This document shows positions 17,566 to 25,769 of a stretch of 64,000 bases of DNA, piece by piece. The notes under the pieces are model-generated. The model made no database searches, was not told the origin of the DNA, and worked only from the letters and a program-made list of their open reading frames with translations. The stretch comes from Bifidobacterium eulemuris (GTDB lineage: Bacteria > Actinomycetota > Actinomycetes > Actinomycetales > Bifidobacteriaceae). The stretch lies in contig NZ_CP062938.1 of NCBI RefSeq assembly GCF_014898155.1, positions 1,364,001 to 1,428,000 of the forward strand. The letters run 5' to 3'. The position numbers were made by a program, and so were the translations under genes. Position 1 is the first letter of the stretch, and each line of letters opens with the position of its first letter.

Positions 17566-18552
17566 TTACTTGACGTCCACGCGCCTGACGACGAGCAGCC
17601 CGGCGACCCAGGCGACCACGGTCCAGGCGAGCAGGATCAGACCGGACTGCCACCATTGCGGAATCCAATAGTCCTGCGGAATGGCGGCGCTCACCGAATC
17701 CCGGATGCCGGCGGTCAGAAAGTTGTTCAGCGCCGAATCGGGCAGACAGTAGGCCACCGAGCCGAGCCAGGAGAAGCGGCTGGAGGCCAGCGAAACGATG
17801 GAGACCACGGAGGAGAGGATCATCAGCAATCCCACCACCGCGCACACGCCGCCCACGGTGGAGCGGGTCAGTCCGCCGAGGCCTTGGGCCAGCAGGGCGA
17901 CCAACATCATCGCCACGGGGAATCCGACCAGCACAACCGGCACGATGCGGCGTTCATCGGCGGTGAGCGCGGTGACCTCGTATCCGCCGGTCATCGCCGC
18001 CATCACACCCCAGGCGAGCAGAATGCCCGCCACGGAGGCAAGCAGGGTGAACAGCGCCACGGCCAGCGATTTGGAGGAGTAGAACATGCCGCGGCGCGGA
18101 TTGGCCGCCAGCGACGACTGCACGCTGGAGGTGGTGTATTCGCTGGTGATGGCCATCACGCCGAAGATGGCGACGACCAGTGCGGACGCGGAGCCGGACG
18201 AGGCGAGCATCGACCACATGTTGGAGGCGGCGAGCGGCTGGGGGTCGGACGAGAATTCGCCGGTGGAGGGGTCTATGGAGGCGAGCAGGGTCACGGCCCA
18301 CACGCTCAGCGCGGCCATCGACACCGTGACCGCGATGGTGATGCCGAGCAGCCATTTGGTGGAGTTCAACGACCAGAGTTTGATCAGTTCGGCTTTGAGG
18401 CTGCCGCCGAAGGTGAGGCGGGCGTGGCGGTTCACGCTGCGGCTGGCGGCGTAGGTGTTGCGAGGATTCATCGTGCTTGGCGTGTTCATTGGGCTTGTCG
18501 TGTTCATTGGGCTCGTCGTGTTCATGGTGTTCATGGTGTTCATCACGTTCAT
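17566..18552 (-). CDS. ABC-2 type transporter permease
   Basis: 328 residues with about six membrane helices, for example WLLGITIAVTVSMAALSVWAV near residue 70 and a final helix ILLAWTVVAWVAGLLVV. The large extracytoplasmic loop and the EYTTSSVQSSLAANPRR segment fit ABC-2 permeases of the drug or lantibiotic export type. The N-terminus has a run of Met-Asn-Thr repeats produced by a small tandem DNA repeat, with many possible starts; ATG 18552 overlaps the ATPase stop as ATGA, which supports it. Works with the ATPase encoded just upstream. Substrate unknown. Confidence 0.85.
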   Translation of the reverse strand: MNVMNTMNTMNTTSPMNTTSPMNTPSTMNPRNTYAASRSVNRHARLTFGGSLKAELIKLWSLNSTKWLLGITIAVTVSMAALSVWAVTLLASIDPSTGEFSSDPQPLAASNMWSMLASSGSASALVVAIFGVMAITSEYTTSSVQSSLAANPRRGMFYSSKSLAVALFTLLASVAGILLAWGVMAAMTGGYEVTALTADERRIVPVVLVGFPVAMMLVALLAQGLGGLTRSTVGGVCAVVGLLMILSSVVSIVSLASSRFSWLGSVAYCLPDSALNNFLTAGIRDSVSAAIPQDYWIPQWWQSGLILLAWTVVAWVAGLLVVRRVDVK

Positions 18553-18680
18553 CGTGCGGCCTCCGAATCCGTTGCGGTTATTGGGGTCGCGGGGTCGGGG
18601 CCCTGTGTGGATTCTTGCGGAACAGTCCGTGAAACATCCTGTGAAACACCGCGTGAAACAGCTTGTGAAACACCTTGCGG
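18475..18680. repeat. micro-repeats at the junction of the two ABC genes
   Basis: GTGTTCATTGGGCTYGTC and GTGTTCATG units (18475-18552) give the permease its Met-Asn-Thr head; TGTGAAACA-type units of 12-15 bases (18625-18680) give the ATPase its VSQ-rich tail. Both extend the proteins in frame, so they are tolerated expansions at adjoining termini. Confidence 0.65.
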
Positions 18681-19670
18681 ACCATCTTGCGGACCGGCGG
18701 CACTGACGGCACCGACTGGACCACCTGCGAAGCCGGGCACATCCGCGGCGAGATATTCCGCGTGCCTGTGGGTCAGCGCCATATAGGCATCCTCCAATGA
18801 CGCGCGCTCCTCGACCAGTTCGTAGGTCACCAGCTGCGCCTGCGCGAAGGTGCGTGCCGCGGCTTTCAGATCGGCGCCGACGATGCGGAACACCTCGCCA
18901 TCCTCGGGATCGGCGGAGACGCGGGCGACGGGCATAAGCCGCACTTCAGGCGCCTGCGCGAAGATGGCGTGCAGTCTGGCCGGGTCGGGCGTGCACACGC
19001 GGATGGCCCGGCGCGAATGTTCGGCCACGAAACGCGCCACCGTAGTGGTCTCCAGAATGCGGCCCTGGCCGATGATCACCAGATTGTCGGCCGTAAGCGC
19101 CACTTCGCTCATCAGATGCGAGCTGAGCAGCACGGCGCGGCCTTCGGCGGCGTAATAGCGGCACAGGTCGCGCACCCATTTGACGCCTTCGGGGTCGAGG
19201 CCGTTGATCGGCTCGTCGAGCACGAGGTTCTTCGGGTCGCCGAGCAGCGCGGCCGCGATGGACAGCCGCTGACTCATACCCAGCGAAAACTGCCCGGCCT
19301 TACGCTTTTTCACGGCGGTGATGCCGGTCATGTCGATCACCTCGTCGACGCGGCGCTTGGGGATGCCGTTGGTCGCGGCGAGCGCGCGCAGATGGTCGTA
19401 GGCGGAGCGCGAACGGTGGGCGGATTTGGCGTCGAGCACCGCGCCGACCTCACGCAGGGGCGCGGGCGATTTGGCGAACGGACGGCCGTCGATCAGCGCT
19501 TTGCCCGAGTCTGGCGTGATCAGTCCGAGCGCGGCGCGCATGGTGGTAGATTTGCCCGCGCCGTTGGGCCCGAGGAATCCGGTGACGACGCCGTCTTCGG
19601 CGGTGAAACTCACGTCGTTCAGCGCCTGCTTGGCACCGAAGCGTTTGGAAAGCCCTGTTATCTCAATCAT
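18549..19670 (-). CDS. ABC transporter ATP-binding protein
   Basis: 373 residues. Walker A LGPNGAGKSTT near residue 35, a signature-like LGMSQRLSIAAAL near 133, Walker B LVLDEPINGLDPEG near 152 and the switch histidine in LLSSHLMSEV are all present. The C-terminal 50 residues are low complexity with repeated VSQ/VSR units, encoded by a short DNA tandem repeat around 18620-18680. GGAG precedes ATG 19670. It pairs with the downstream ABC-2 permease to export an unknown substrate. Confidence 0.92.
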   Translation of the reverse strand: MIEITGLSKRFGAKQALNDVSFTAEDGVVTGFLGPNGAGKSTTMRAALGLITPDSGKALIDGRPFAKSPAPLREVGAVLDAKSAHRSRSAYDHLRALAATNGIPKRRVDEVIDMTGITAVKKRKAGQFSLGMSQRLSIAAALLGDPKNLVLDEPINGLDPEGVKWVRDLCRYYAAEGRAVLLSSHLMSEVALTADNLVIIGQGRILETTTVARFVAEHSRRAIRVCTPDPARLHAIFAQAPEVRLMPVARVSADPEDGEVFRIVGADLKAAARTFAQAQLVTYELVEERASLEDAYMALTHRHAEYLAADVPGFAGGPVGAVSAAGPQDGPQGVSQAVSRGVSQDVSRTVPQESTQGPDPATPITATDSEAAR

Positions 19671-19868
19671 GGCTCCAACCTAGCCGACTTTCGTTCGACC
19701 GCACATCTTTTCGGCACCCCCGGTCATCACATGTGTACCGGCACGAGAGGATCATCTGGTTGACATTCACGTCCAATTCGCCGGTTATCACAGTTGTCAC
19801 ACGTGTACCGATGCAAAATCGAATCGGCCGTTATCAGGTGGATGGGTTGAAAATCACAGGAAGATACC

Positions 19869-20013
19869 ATGAAACACCATCATGACCGGAAGGATGGCGC
19901 TGTTTACTGATATCAGCTGCAATAAGCCGGAAGCCCCAACAGGCTTCTGATAACTGAACCCTTCTCCTCTTCTTCTTTCTCCAGCCCGGAGGCCCTCCAG
20001 CCTCCGGGTTTTT
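19869..20013 (+). ncRNA. candidate small RNA or leader with strong terminator
   Basis: A 13-codon ORF (ATG 19869, stop 19910) leads into a dyad with TATCAG/CTGATA and AAGCC/GGCTT, then CCCGGAGG-CCCTCCAG-CCTCCGGG followed by TTTTT (to 20013). The terminator has no recognisable gene before it on the plus strand; the next gene begins at 20222. It may end a small RNA or act as an attenuator for the ATPase gene. Confidence 0.45.
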
Positions 20014-20074
20014 CCTTGCCTGATCGTGCGTAGCGTTGTCAGCCGGCCTAAACGTCTTAACCTCACGGGCGCAA

Positions 20075-20189
20075 GCCAACTACCGTAGTAAAAAATGGCC
20101 AACTGCACTGATAAAAAATGGCCAACTACCGTAGTGAAAAACAGCCAACTACCGTAGTAAAATATAGCCAACTACCGTAGTAAGCCTCA
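20075..20189. repeat. five tandem 23-bp repeats
   Basis: Exactly 23-base units starting at 20075, 20098, 20121, 20144 and 20167, each beginning GCCAACTACCGTAGT and ending in an A-rich run; unit two is the most diverged. CTACCGTAG is an imperfect palindrome. The array ends about 30 bases before the ATPase start, so it may be a binding-site array controlling that gene. Confidence 0.85.
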
Positions 20190-20221
20190 ATAAAGCTTGA
20201 AATTCCAAGGAATGAGTGGTT

Positions 20222-21496
20222 ATGACACGACGTTATATGAAGCGCATTTATGATCAGGTGCTCAAAGAGCGCCTGGAAGCCAAAGGCGCGGTACTCGTCG
20301 AGGGACCGAAATGGTGCGGCAAGACATCCACGGCGGAGCAAATCGCATCCAGCGCCATATATCTGCAGGATCCCAGCTCACGCACCCAAAACCTGCGCAT
20401 GGCCGAAATGGATCCCGCCCGACTGTTGCAGGGGAGCGTCCCACGGCTGATCGACGAGTGGCAGGATGCGCCCAATCTGTGGGACGCGGTGCGTTTCGAA
20501 GTCGATCACCGTGATGATTTCGGCCAATTCATTCTGACCGGCTCCAGCGTCCCCGCCGATCTCAACGCGCTGCATCACACGGGTACAGGCCGTATCGCCC
20601 GCATGAAAATGCGCACGATGTCGCTGGCCGAATCGGGCGATTCGACCGGCGAAGCGTCGCTTTCCGCGCTGTTTCAAGGCGAACAAACAACAGCGCAGGG
20701 GCGGCGGACGGATATACGCGAACTGGCTTTCCTGCTATGCAGAGGCGGCTGGCCAAGGGCGGTTGGCACTTCGGAGAAAGTCGCGCTACGTCAGGTGGTG
20801 GATTATCTCGATGCGGTGTGCGAAATCGACATTTCCCGTGTGGACGGCGTGCGTAGGAACCCAGCCCATGTGCGGATGCTGCTGCGCTCCTACGCGCGCA
20901 TGATTTCATCACAGGGGACGCTTGCCGCCATGCAGATGGATTTACGTTCGGCGGGAATTGAGATGTCCGAATCAACGTTTTTGGAATATACGGAGGCACT
21001 GCGCAAACTCTTCGTCATCGAAGATCTTTCGGCATGGAATCCCAATCTTCGTTCGAAAGTCGCTATCCGCACTTCACCGACGCGGCATCTGTGCGACCCC
21101 TCGATCGCCGCCGCCGCTCTGGAGACCGGTCCCGACGAACTGGTGGATGATCTCGAGACGTTCGGGCTTCTGTTCGAAAGCATGTGCGTCCGCGACCTGC
21201 GCGTATACGCCGACGCGTTGGACGGAACGGTTTTCCATTACCGTGACAAGCTGGGCTTGGAATGCGACGCCGTCGTGCATCTACGCAACGGCCGATACGG
21301 ACTGATCGAAATCAAACTGGGTGGAGAGAGCCTGATCGCTCAGGGCGCGTCCACCTTGCAGGCACTCGCCCAGAAAATCGACACGACCAAAATGCGCGCC
21401 CCCTCGTTCCTGATGGTGCTCACCGGAACCGGTGATTTCGCTTACGCTCGGGAGGATGGCGTCTGGGTGGTGCCCATCTGCGCCCTAGGCGCATGA
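20222..21496 (+). CDS. AAA-family ATPase with DUF4143 domain
   Basis: About 424 residues. The N-terminal ATPase has Walker A EGPKWCGKTSTAEQ, Walker B PRLIDEWQDAP, and sensor-1-like FILTGSSVP. The C-terminal half has the DUF4143 nuclease-like layout, with GLECDAVVHLRNGRYGLIEIKLG resembling the Asp-Glu-x-Lys core of PD-(D/E)XK folds. Such proteins are common in bacteria and have been linked to mobile DNA or toxin-like functions, but their role is unproven. ATG 20222 and GTG 20216 are both possible starts; AAGGA precedes both. The gene has repeats immediately upstream and a large inverted repeat downstream. Confidence 0.8.
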   Translation: MTRRYMKRIYDQVLKERLEAKGAVLVEGPKWCGKTSTAEQIASSAIYLQDPSSRTQNLRMAEMDPARLLQGSVPRLIDEWQDAPNLWDAVRFEVDHRDDFGQFILTGSSVPADLNALHHTGTGRIARMKMRTMSLAESGDSTGEASLSALFQGEQTTAQGRRTDIRELAFLLCRGGWPRAVGTSEKVALRQVVDYLDAVCEIDISRVDGVRRNPAHVRMLLRSYARMISSQGTLAAMQMDLRSAGIEMSESTFLEYTEALRKLFVIEDLSAWNPNLRSKVAIRTSPTRHLCDPSIAAAALETGPDELVDDLETFGLLFESMCVRDLRVYADALDGTVFHYRDKLGLECDAVVHLRNGRYGLIEIKLGGESLIAQGASTLQALAQKIDTTKMRAPSFLMVLTGTGDFAYAREDGVWVVPICALGA

Positions 21497-21516
21497 CACG
21501 TTGTCATATGGACACA

Positions 21517-21696
21517 GTTGACAACGATTTAGCCATAGGGGGGTATGGTGCCAACGGTGTTTCAACGGTTTGTGAGCTTAGGTGGTTAAATCGTTGTAGT
21601 TGACATAGCGTCACTTACAACGATTTAACCACCAAAGCCCCAAAATCGGCCTAATCTCGTCGACGCCATACCCCCTATGGCTAAATCGTTGTCAAC
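21517..21696. repeat. nested long inverted repeat
   Basis: Outer arms 21517-21548 and 21666-21696 are almost perfect over 31 bases; inner arms 21581-21598 and 21616-21633 (GGTGGTTAAATCGTTGTA and its complement) are perfect over 18. Both pairs share AAATCGTTGT. It lies between convergent genes and could be a bidirectional terminator or a MITE-like element. Confidence 0.8.
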
Positions 21697-21701
21697 AATG
21701 A

Positions 21702-21726
21702 TGTTGGGCGATCCAGCTGTGCATGG
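21702..21726. repeat. 25-bp direct repeat, left copy
   Basis: Begins TGTTGGGCGATCC and ends TGTGCATGG. It is identical to 24028-24052, which is the 3' end of the SpoU methyltransferase gene. Together the copies bracket the phase-variable surface gene. Confidence 0.9.
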
Positions 21727-21779
21727 TCAGGGCGGCCGCAATATCAATCTGCGACCGCCCTGACCTCCATACGGAAGCG

Positions 21780-23871
21780 CTACAGGTTTCTGCGTCGAAT
21801 ACTGAGCATCGCACCAGCTGCCACTATCAGCAAGATGCAGACCAATCCCCACATCGAGATATCGGCGCCCGTACGGGATATCGTGGCCTTGCCCCCGACA
21901 TCAGCACCTGTGGCAGTTCCCTTGGTATCGGCGGCCGTGTCGCCGCCAGTATCGACGGACATGTCGCCACCAGCACCAACGGACGTGTCGCTGCCAGCGT
22001 CGGACGCATCACCGCCGACATCAGGCACATCACCACCAGTGTCGGTCGTGTCGTCACCAGCGTCAGATGCATCACCGCCAGTATCGGGCGCATCACCACC
22101 AGGCGTGTGGTCATCGTCCGGCGAAGTGGGTTTTGCGGGTTCGACGCCCTGTGCGACCACCACCGTCACACTGTCGCTGGGATAGTGGTTCGCGTCGCCC
22201 GCCACGCGGACCTCATACACGCCAGGAGCCAGACCGCCCACAGCTTCAGCATCGGCCGCAACCGAGCTCCAGACATCACCGCCGACGAGACGGTACTCCA
22301 TGGCATCGCTTACACCGGTGATGGACCCGTCGGACTTCCCGTACTGCGTTTCCGCCGTCGCGGCCACGGCATCGGGAGCATTCTGCGAAGCCTTGTCCAC
22401 AAACAGTACGCCGGCAACGGGCGTCACAGCGTAATTCGCGGTCACGTCAATCCCATCGCGAACTATACGTAGATCCGCCACGTTCAGCTCGTAAGTGCCG
22501 GCATCGAGCATCGTTCCCTCAGTGGGATCGAACGTCACCGTCTGCACCAAGTCGCCTTCGATCAAGCCGTTCCCGGTGACGGTTATCTTGTCCATTCCTC
22601 CGGCGACGGCATCACCATATACCAGATTCTGGTCGGCGACGGTCACGGTGATTGGACGCGGTGTGATGTCGGCAGACAATATTTGCGAGGTTCCCGCTAC
22701 CGTATAGTTCAAGGCGCGAACTCCGGCACCGAATTGCAGAGCGTAGGTCACAGTGACCTCTTTGCCGGTTCCTACGTTCGCATCCGCGAAGGCCGCGCTG
22801 GCGGTCAACGTGATCTTGCCCTCATCGCGCGGTGCCACATTCGTCAGCTTGTAGCCCGACACGCTTGCACTGATGGTGCCGTCATAGACTTTCGACGCGA
22901 CCGCGGTTCCCTCCGCACCCAGCTGGCGTCTGAGGATCGTCAGATTGTTGTTCGTGGTCGACGCATCCACGGTGTAATACGCATCGGTCACATTCACACC
23001 GTTGCGGGTGATGGTCACGCCGGAAGCCGTGATCATCCTCATGTTGCCGGCATTGGTGTCTGTGCTGCTCACGGTGGCGGTGGCGATCACATCGCCGTCG
23101 AGTAGTGAGTCGTAGTTGCTTCCTGTGGCGACCTGCACCCATTGCGGTCCACTGTTCACCGGATCGCCGTAGGTGATGGTCTGCGGAGCGGGTTCGATGA
23201 GCACGTTTCGTTTGTATACGGTGCCATTGTTTCTGGTGTATCCAGACTCTCCTACCACGTATTTGCTCGCGTCCGCGCCGGATAACAGGTATGTCACCGT
23301 ATAGGTTTTGTTGTTGATACCCGGCTCGGCATCTTCCAGCTCCGCATGTACGCGCATGATTACGTCGTCATCGTTGATCACGCCGGTGTAGTTCAACGAA
23401 GAGACAAGGTCATCCGACAGCACTGTGGTACCGTCATAGGTTTTCGACGCCTTCACAAACGGTGACATCATGCCAAAATACAGTTTTTTGGGTGACGCGT
23501 CGAAGGTGACGGTTGCGGAGACGCTCGCGTTAGGGTTGCCACTTGCCGTTACGGTTGCAGTGACGGATCCGGTGCCGACGTCCTCAACGGTGACCGCACC
23601 GGTGGATGCGTTCACGCTTGCCGAACCGGTGGCGTTCCACGTCACGGCACCGCCTGGCCCGCCCGACGTGCGCAATGTGAATGTGGCACCATACGTCACC
23701 GTCGAAGGCAGACCGATTATAGACAAATCAGCCGCATGCGCGGTATTCGACGCCCCCCCCCCCGAAACAGAGTCCGCATAGCAAAGCTAGCAGTGAGCAT
23801 GCGAACATTATCCAGTTTCGCGATGATCGCGAGGGTGTGCGGCTATCTGAGTTACTCGTTGAGTGTTGCAT
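21780..23871 (-). CDS. phase-variable MBG/YDG-repeat surface protein, out of frame at G11
   Basis: The body contains YDG/MBG-type repeats (KTYDGTTV, KVYDGTIS, PITVTVADQNLVYGD), then an Asp/Gly/Thr/Ser-rich spacer, and ends ISRTGAD, a hydrophobic helix and RRRNL, like a non-canonical sorting signal. The open frame alone starts at TTG 23726 without a signal peptide. In the frame of ATG 23871 (AAGGAA upstream) lies a signal peptide: basic head, core IMFACSLLALLCGLCF, then the G tract. With 11 G the product stops after 47 residues; with 10 or 13 G it joins the body through ASNTAHAAD, a good signal-peptidase site, giving about 696 residues. This is therefore an ON/OFF gene in the OFF state, or a sequencing error of one base. 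Confidence 0.8.
23753..23763 (-). repeat. G11 homopolymer inside a signal-peptide coding region
   Basis: Eleven G on the coding strand, at codons 37-40 counted from ATG 23871. Lengths of 10 or 13 restore the reading frame of the surface protein. Confidence 0.85.
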
Positions 23872-23927
23872 ATTCGTTCCTTACGTCATCATGCGCCGTT
23901 GCATGTGACTTCAGTCTACCCCTATAA

Positions 23928-23963
23928 GATTCTTCGACCGCGTTTACCCTGCTCAAGATGACG
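23928..23963 (-). repeat. dispersed intergenic element, diverged copy
   Basis: GATTCTTCGACCG, centre, then CTGCTCAAGATGACG. It lies between the surface gene start and the methyltransferase stop, inside the segment bounded by the direct repeats. Confidence 0.6.
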
Positions 23964-24017
23964 AAAGAACGCACAGACCTCCACTCATGGCACCGTAAAG
24001 AAAATGCAATGGGACAG

Positions 24018-24869
24018 CTAGACGGCGTGTTGGGCGATCCAGCTGTGCATGGCGACGGCGGCGGCGGCACCCGCGTTGATGGAACGCACCGAACCGAATT
24101 GGGATATATACACCACATCGTCGGCCAGGTCGAGCGCCTTGTCGCTCAGGCCCGGGCCTTCCGCGCCGAACAGCAGCAGGCAACGCTTGGGGAAGCGGTA
24201 GGTCTCCAATGGCACCGCGCCGGGGATGATGTCCATGGCGATGACGCGGGCCGCCTCCAGCTCGCGGATACGCGCGTCCAGCTCGGAGATCCGCGCGGTG
24301 AGGTCGTCGAGCCGCGCGACCGAATCATCCGCATACGAACCGGAGGCGATGTCGTGCGCGTGCAATGCCGCGGCGGCGGCCTGCGAGCGCGCGAAGGCGA
24401 TTTCGCCGGCGATGCGGTTGCGCCAGCATTCCACGAGTTCGGCGATGGATGGATGATGCTCGACATGCTGGTATAGCTCGGTCATCAGCGCGCCTTTGCG
24501 GTTCCATTTATGCGGCCCGACAATATGCACGCGTCGCGCCTGGAAGGCGTTGGCGGTGCGCACCATGGAGCCGATGTTGAAATCGTGCGTCCAGTTCTCC
24601 ACCGCGACTTCGAAATCATGGCGGCCGCGCGCGTCGAGGTCGGCTTTGATGGCGGACACGCTCCAGTATCGGTAGCGGTCGAGCACGTTGCGACGGTCGC
24701 CCTCGTCGAGCAGGGCCGTGTCATAGCGCGCGTCGAACGCCTGAGACGTGGGATCGTCGGGGCGCGGCTCGCCGGGGTGGGTTTCCTCCCATGGGCCGAG
24801 GCCCACCTCGCGGAAGGTCGGTTCACCGGAGGCTTTGGCTGCTGCTGAGATGGCGTTAGGAGTGTGCAT
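24018..24869 (-). CDS. SpoU/TrmH-family RNA 2'-O-methyltransferase
   Basis: 283 residues. SPOUT motifs are clear: NFNIGSMVRTANAF-like HDFNIGSMVRTANAF (motif 1), LLLFGAEGPGLSDKALD (motif 2) and YISQFGSVRSINAGAAAAVAMH (motif 3, knot and SAM site). Between motif 1 and 2 is an Ala/Asp-rich insert of about 70 residues that may be coiled. It methylates a ribose in tRNA or rRNA using SAM; the target is unknown. Its last codons include the 25-bp sequence that is repeated 2.3 kb downstream. Confidence 0.85.
   Translation of the reverse strand: MHTPNAISAAAKASGEPTFREVGLGPWEETHPGEPRPDDPTSQAFDARYDTALLDEGDRRNVLDRYRYWSVSAIKADLDARGRHDFEVAVENWTHDFNIGSMVRTANAFQARRVHIVGPHKWNRKGALMTELYQHVEHHPSIAELVECWRNRIAGEIAFARSQAAAAALHAHDIASGSYADDSVARLDDLTARISELDARIRELEAARVIAMDIIPGAVPLETYRFPKRCLLLFGAEGPGLSDKALDLADDVVYISQFGSVRSINAGAAAAVAMHSWIAQHAV
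24028..24052. repeat. 25-bp direct repeat, right copy, within methyltransferase 3' end
   Basis: Encodes the segment AMHSWIAQH of the methyltransferase. The matching copy at 21702-21726 lies outside any gene, as expected when DNA inserts at a gene end and regenerates it. Confidence 0.9.
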
Positions 24870-25024
24870 AGGCGCGTGGTGTTCTTCCCGGATGCGGAGT
24901 ATCGAGCGAGTGTTGGCGATAAGTCATCGCGATGGTCGGAATGGTCGGAATGGTCGAATGGCTGATGGGACGAGGCTACGCCGCTCGCGATGCGTCGCCG
25001 TCATGCGTTGGCATCATGCGTTGG

Positions 25025-25720
25025 CTATGCGTTGAGTTCGGATTCGTCGAACACGGGCACGAACGGCAGGGAGCGCTGTTCGTCGGCGACTGGATTGATC
25101 ACTTCGATCACGGCATTGCCTCCGGCCGAACCCGCCGAACCCGCAGATCCCGCCGATTCTCCGGCATCGCCCACACCGCCGACCAACGAGGTGATGGCCA
25201 CCACTTCGGCGCCCTGGGCTTCGACCACGCCGAAATCAAGGCTGAGTTCGTTGCCGTTGCGCAGCGTGACCAACGAACTGGTCTGCACATAGGATTTCTC
25301 GGACAGCCAGGCGTCCACCAGCACCACGCGGCGATTCTTAATCGACGGGCCTTTGATGGAGGGATAGACGAAATCCATCACGAAGCCGTCGAGATCCTCG
25401 CCGCGGGAGGCGGCCGCATGGATCATGGCGGACACCAGCGGCACGGCGGCGGCGGTGAGCGCGCCGACGGCGTCGAAGTCATCCACCGAATATCCGGCGT
25501 CCTCCAACGCGTCAAGCATCACATGGCCCATCACGGCGGCGGCGCGATGGTCGAAGGTGACGGCGTTCAATTCGCTGAACGGCTTGCCGACCACATGGTC
25601 GCGCAGCATCACGCGCAATTGTTCGCGCGGGTCGAGCTTGGCGAAATCAACGGCGGCGCGAGCGTCACGCACGTCGGGCGTGCCGGTGGTACGGAATCCT
25701 GTGGTCTGCTTCTCGGTCAT
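25025..25720 (-). CDS. orotate phosphoribosyltransferase-like protein
   Basis: 231 residues with the overall type I phosphoribosyltransferase layout: VGALTAAAVPLVSAMIHAA in the position of the pyrophosphate loop and KNRRVVLVDAWLSEKSYVQ in place of the PRPP loop. The usual Asp-Asp/Thr-x-x-Thr-Gly-Gly loop is not kept, so classical PRPP catalysis is doubtful. Near the C-terminus is a run of SAG repeats. ATG 25720 has AAGGTGGG upstream. It lies just downstream of rmuC; the actual role is unknown. Confidence 0.6.
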   Translation of the reverse strand: MTEKQTTGFRTTGTPDVRDARAAVDFAKLDPREQLRVMLRDHVVGKPFSELNAVTFDHRAAAVMGHVMLDALEDAGYSVDDFDAVGALTAAAVPLVSAMIHAAASRGEDLDGFVMDFVYPSIKGPSIKNRRVVLVDAWLSEKSYVQTSSLVTLRNGNELSLDFGVVEAQGAEVVAITSLVGGVGDAGESAGSAGSAGSAGGNAVIEVINPVADEQRSLPFVPVFDESELNA

Positions 25721-25769
25721 AGCGCCCACCTTAGCGTCAGATATGGTCGGGCTTGGCAGCTCGGCACCA

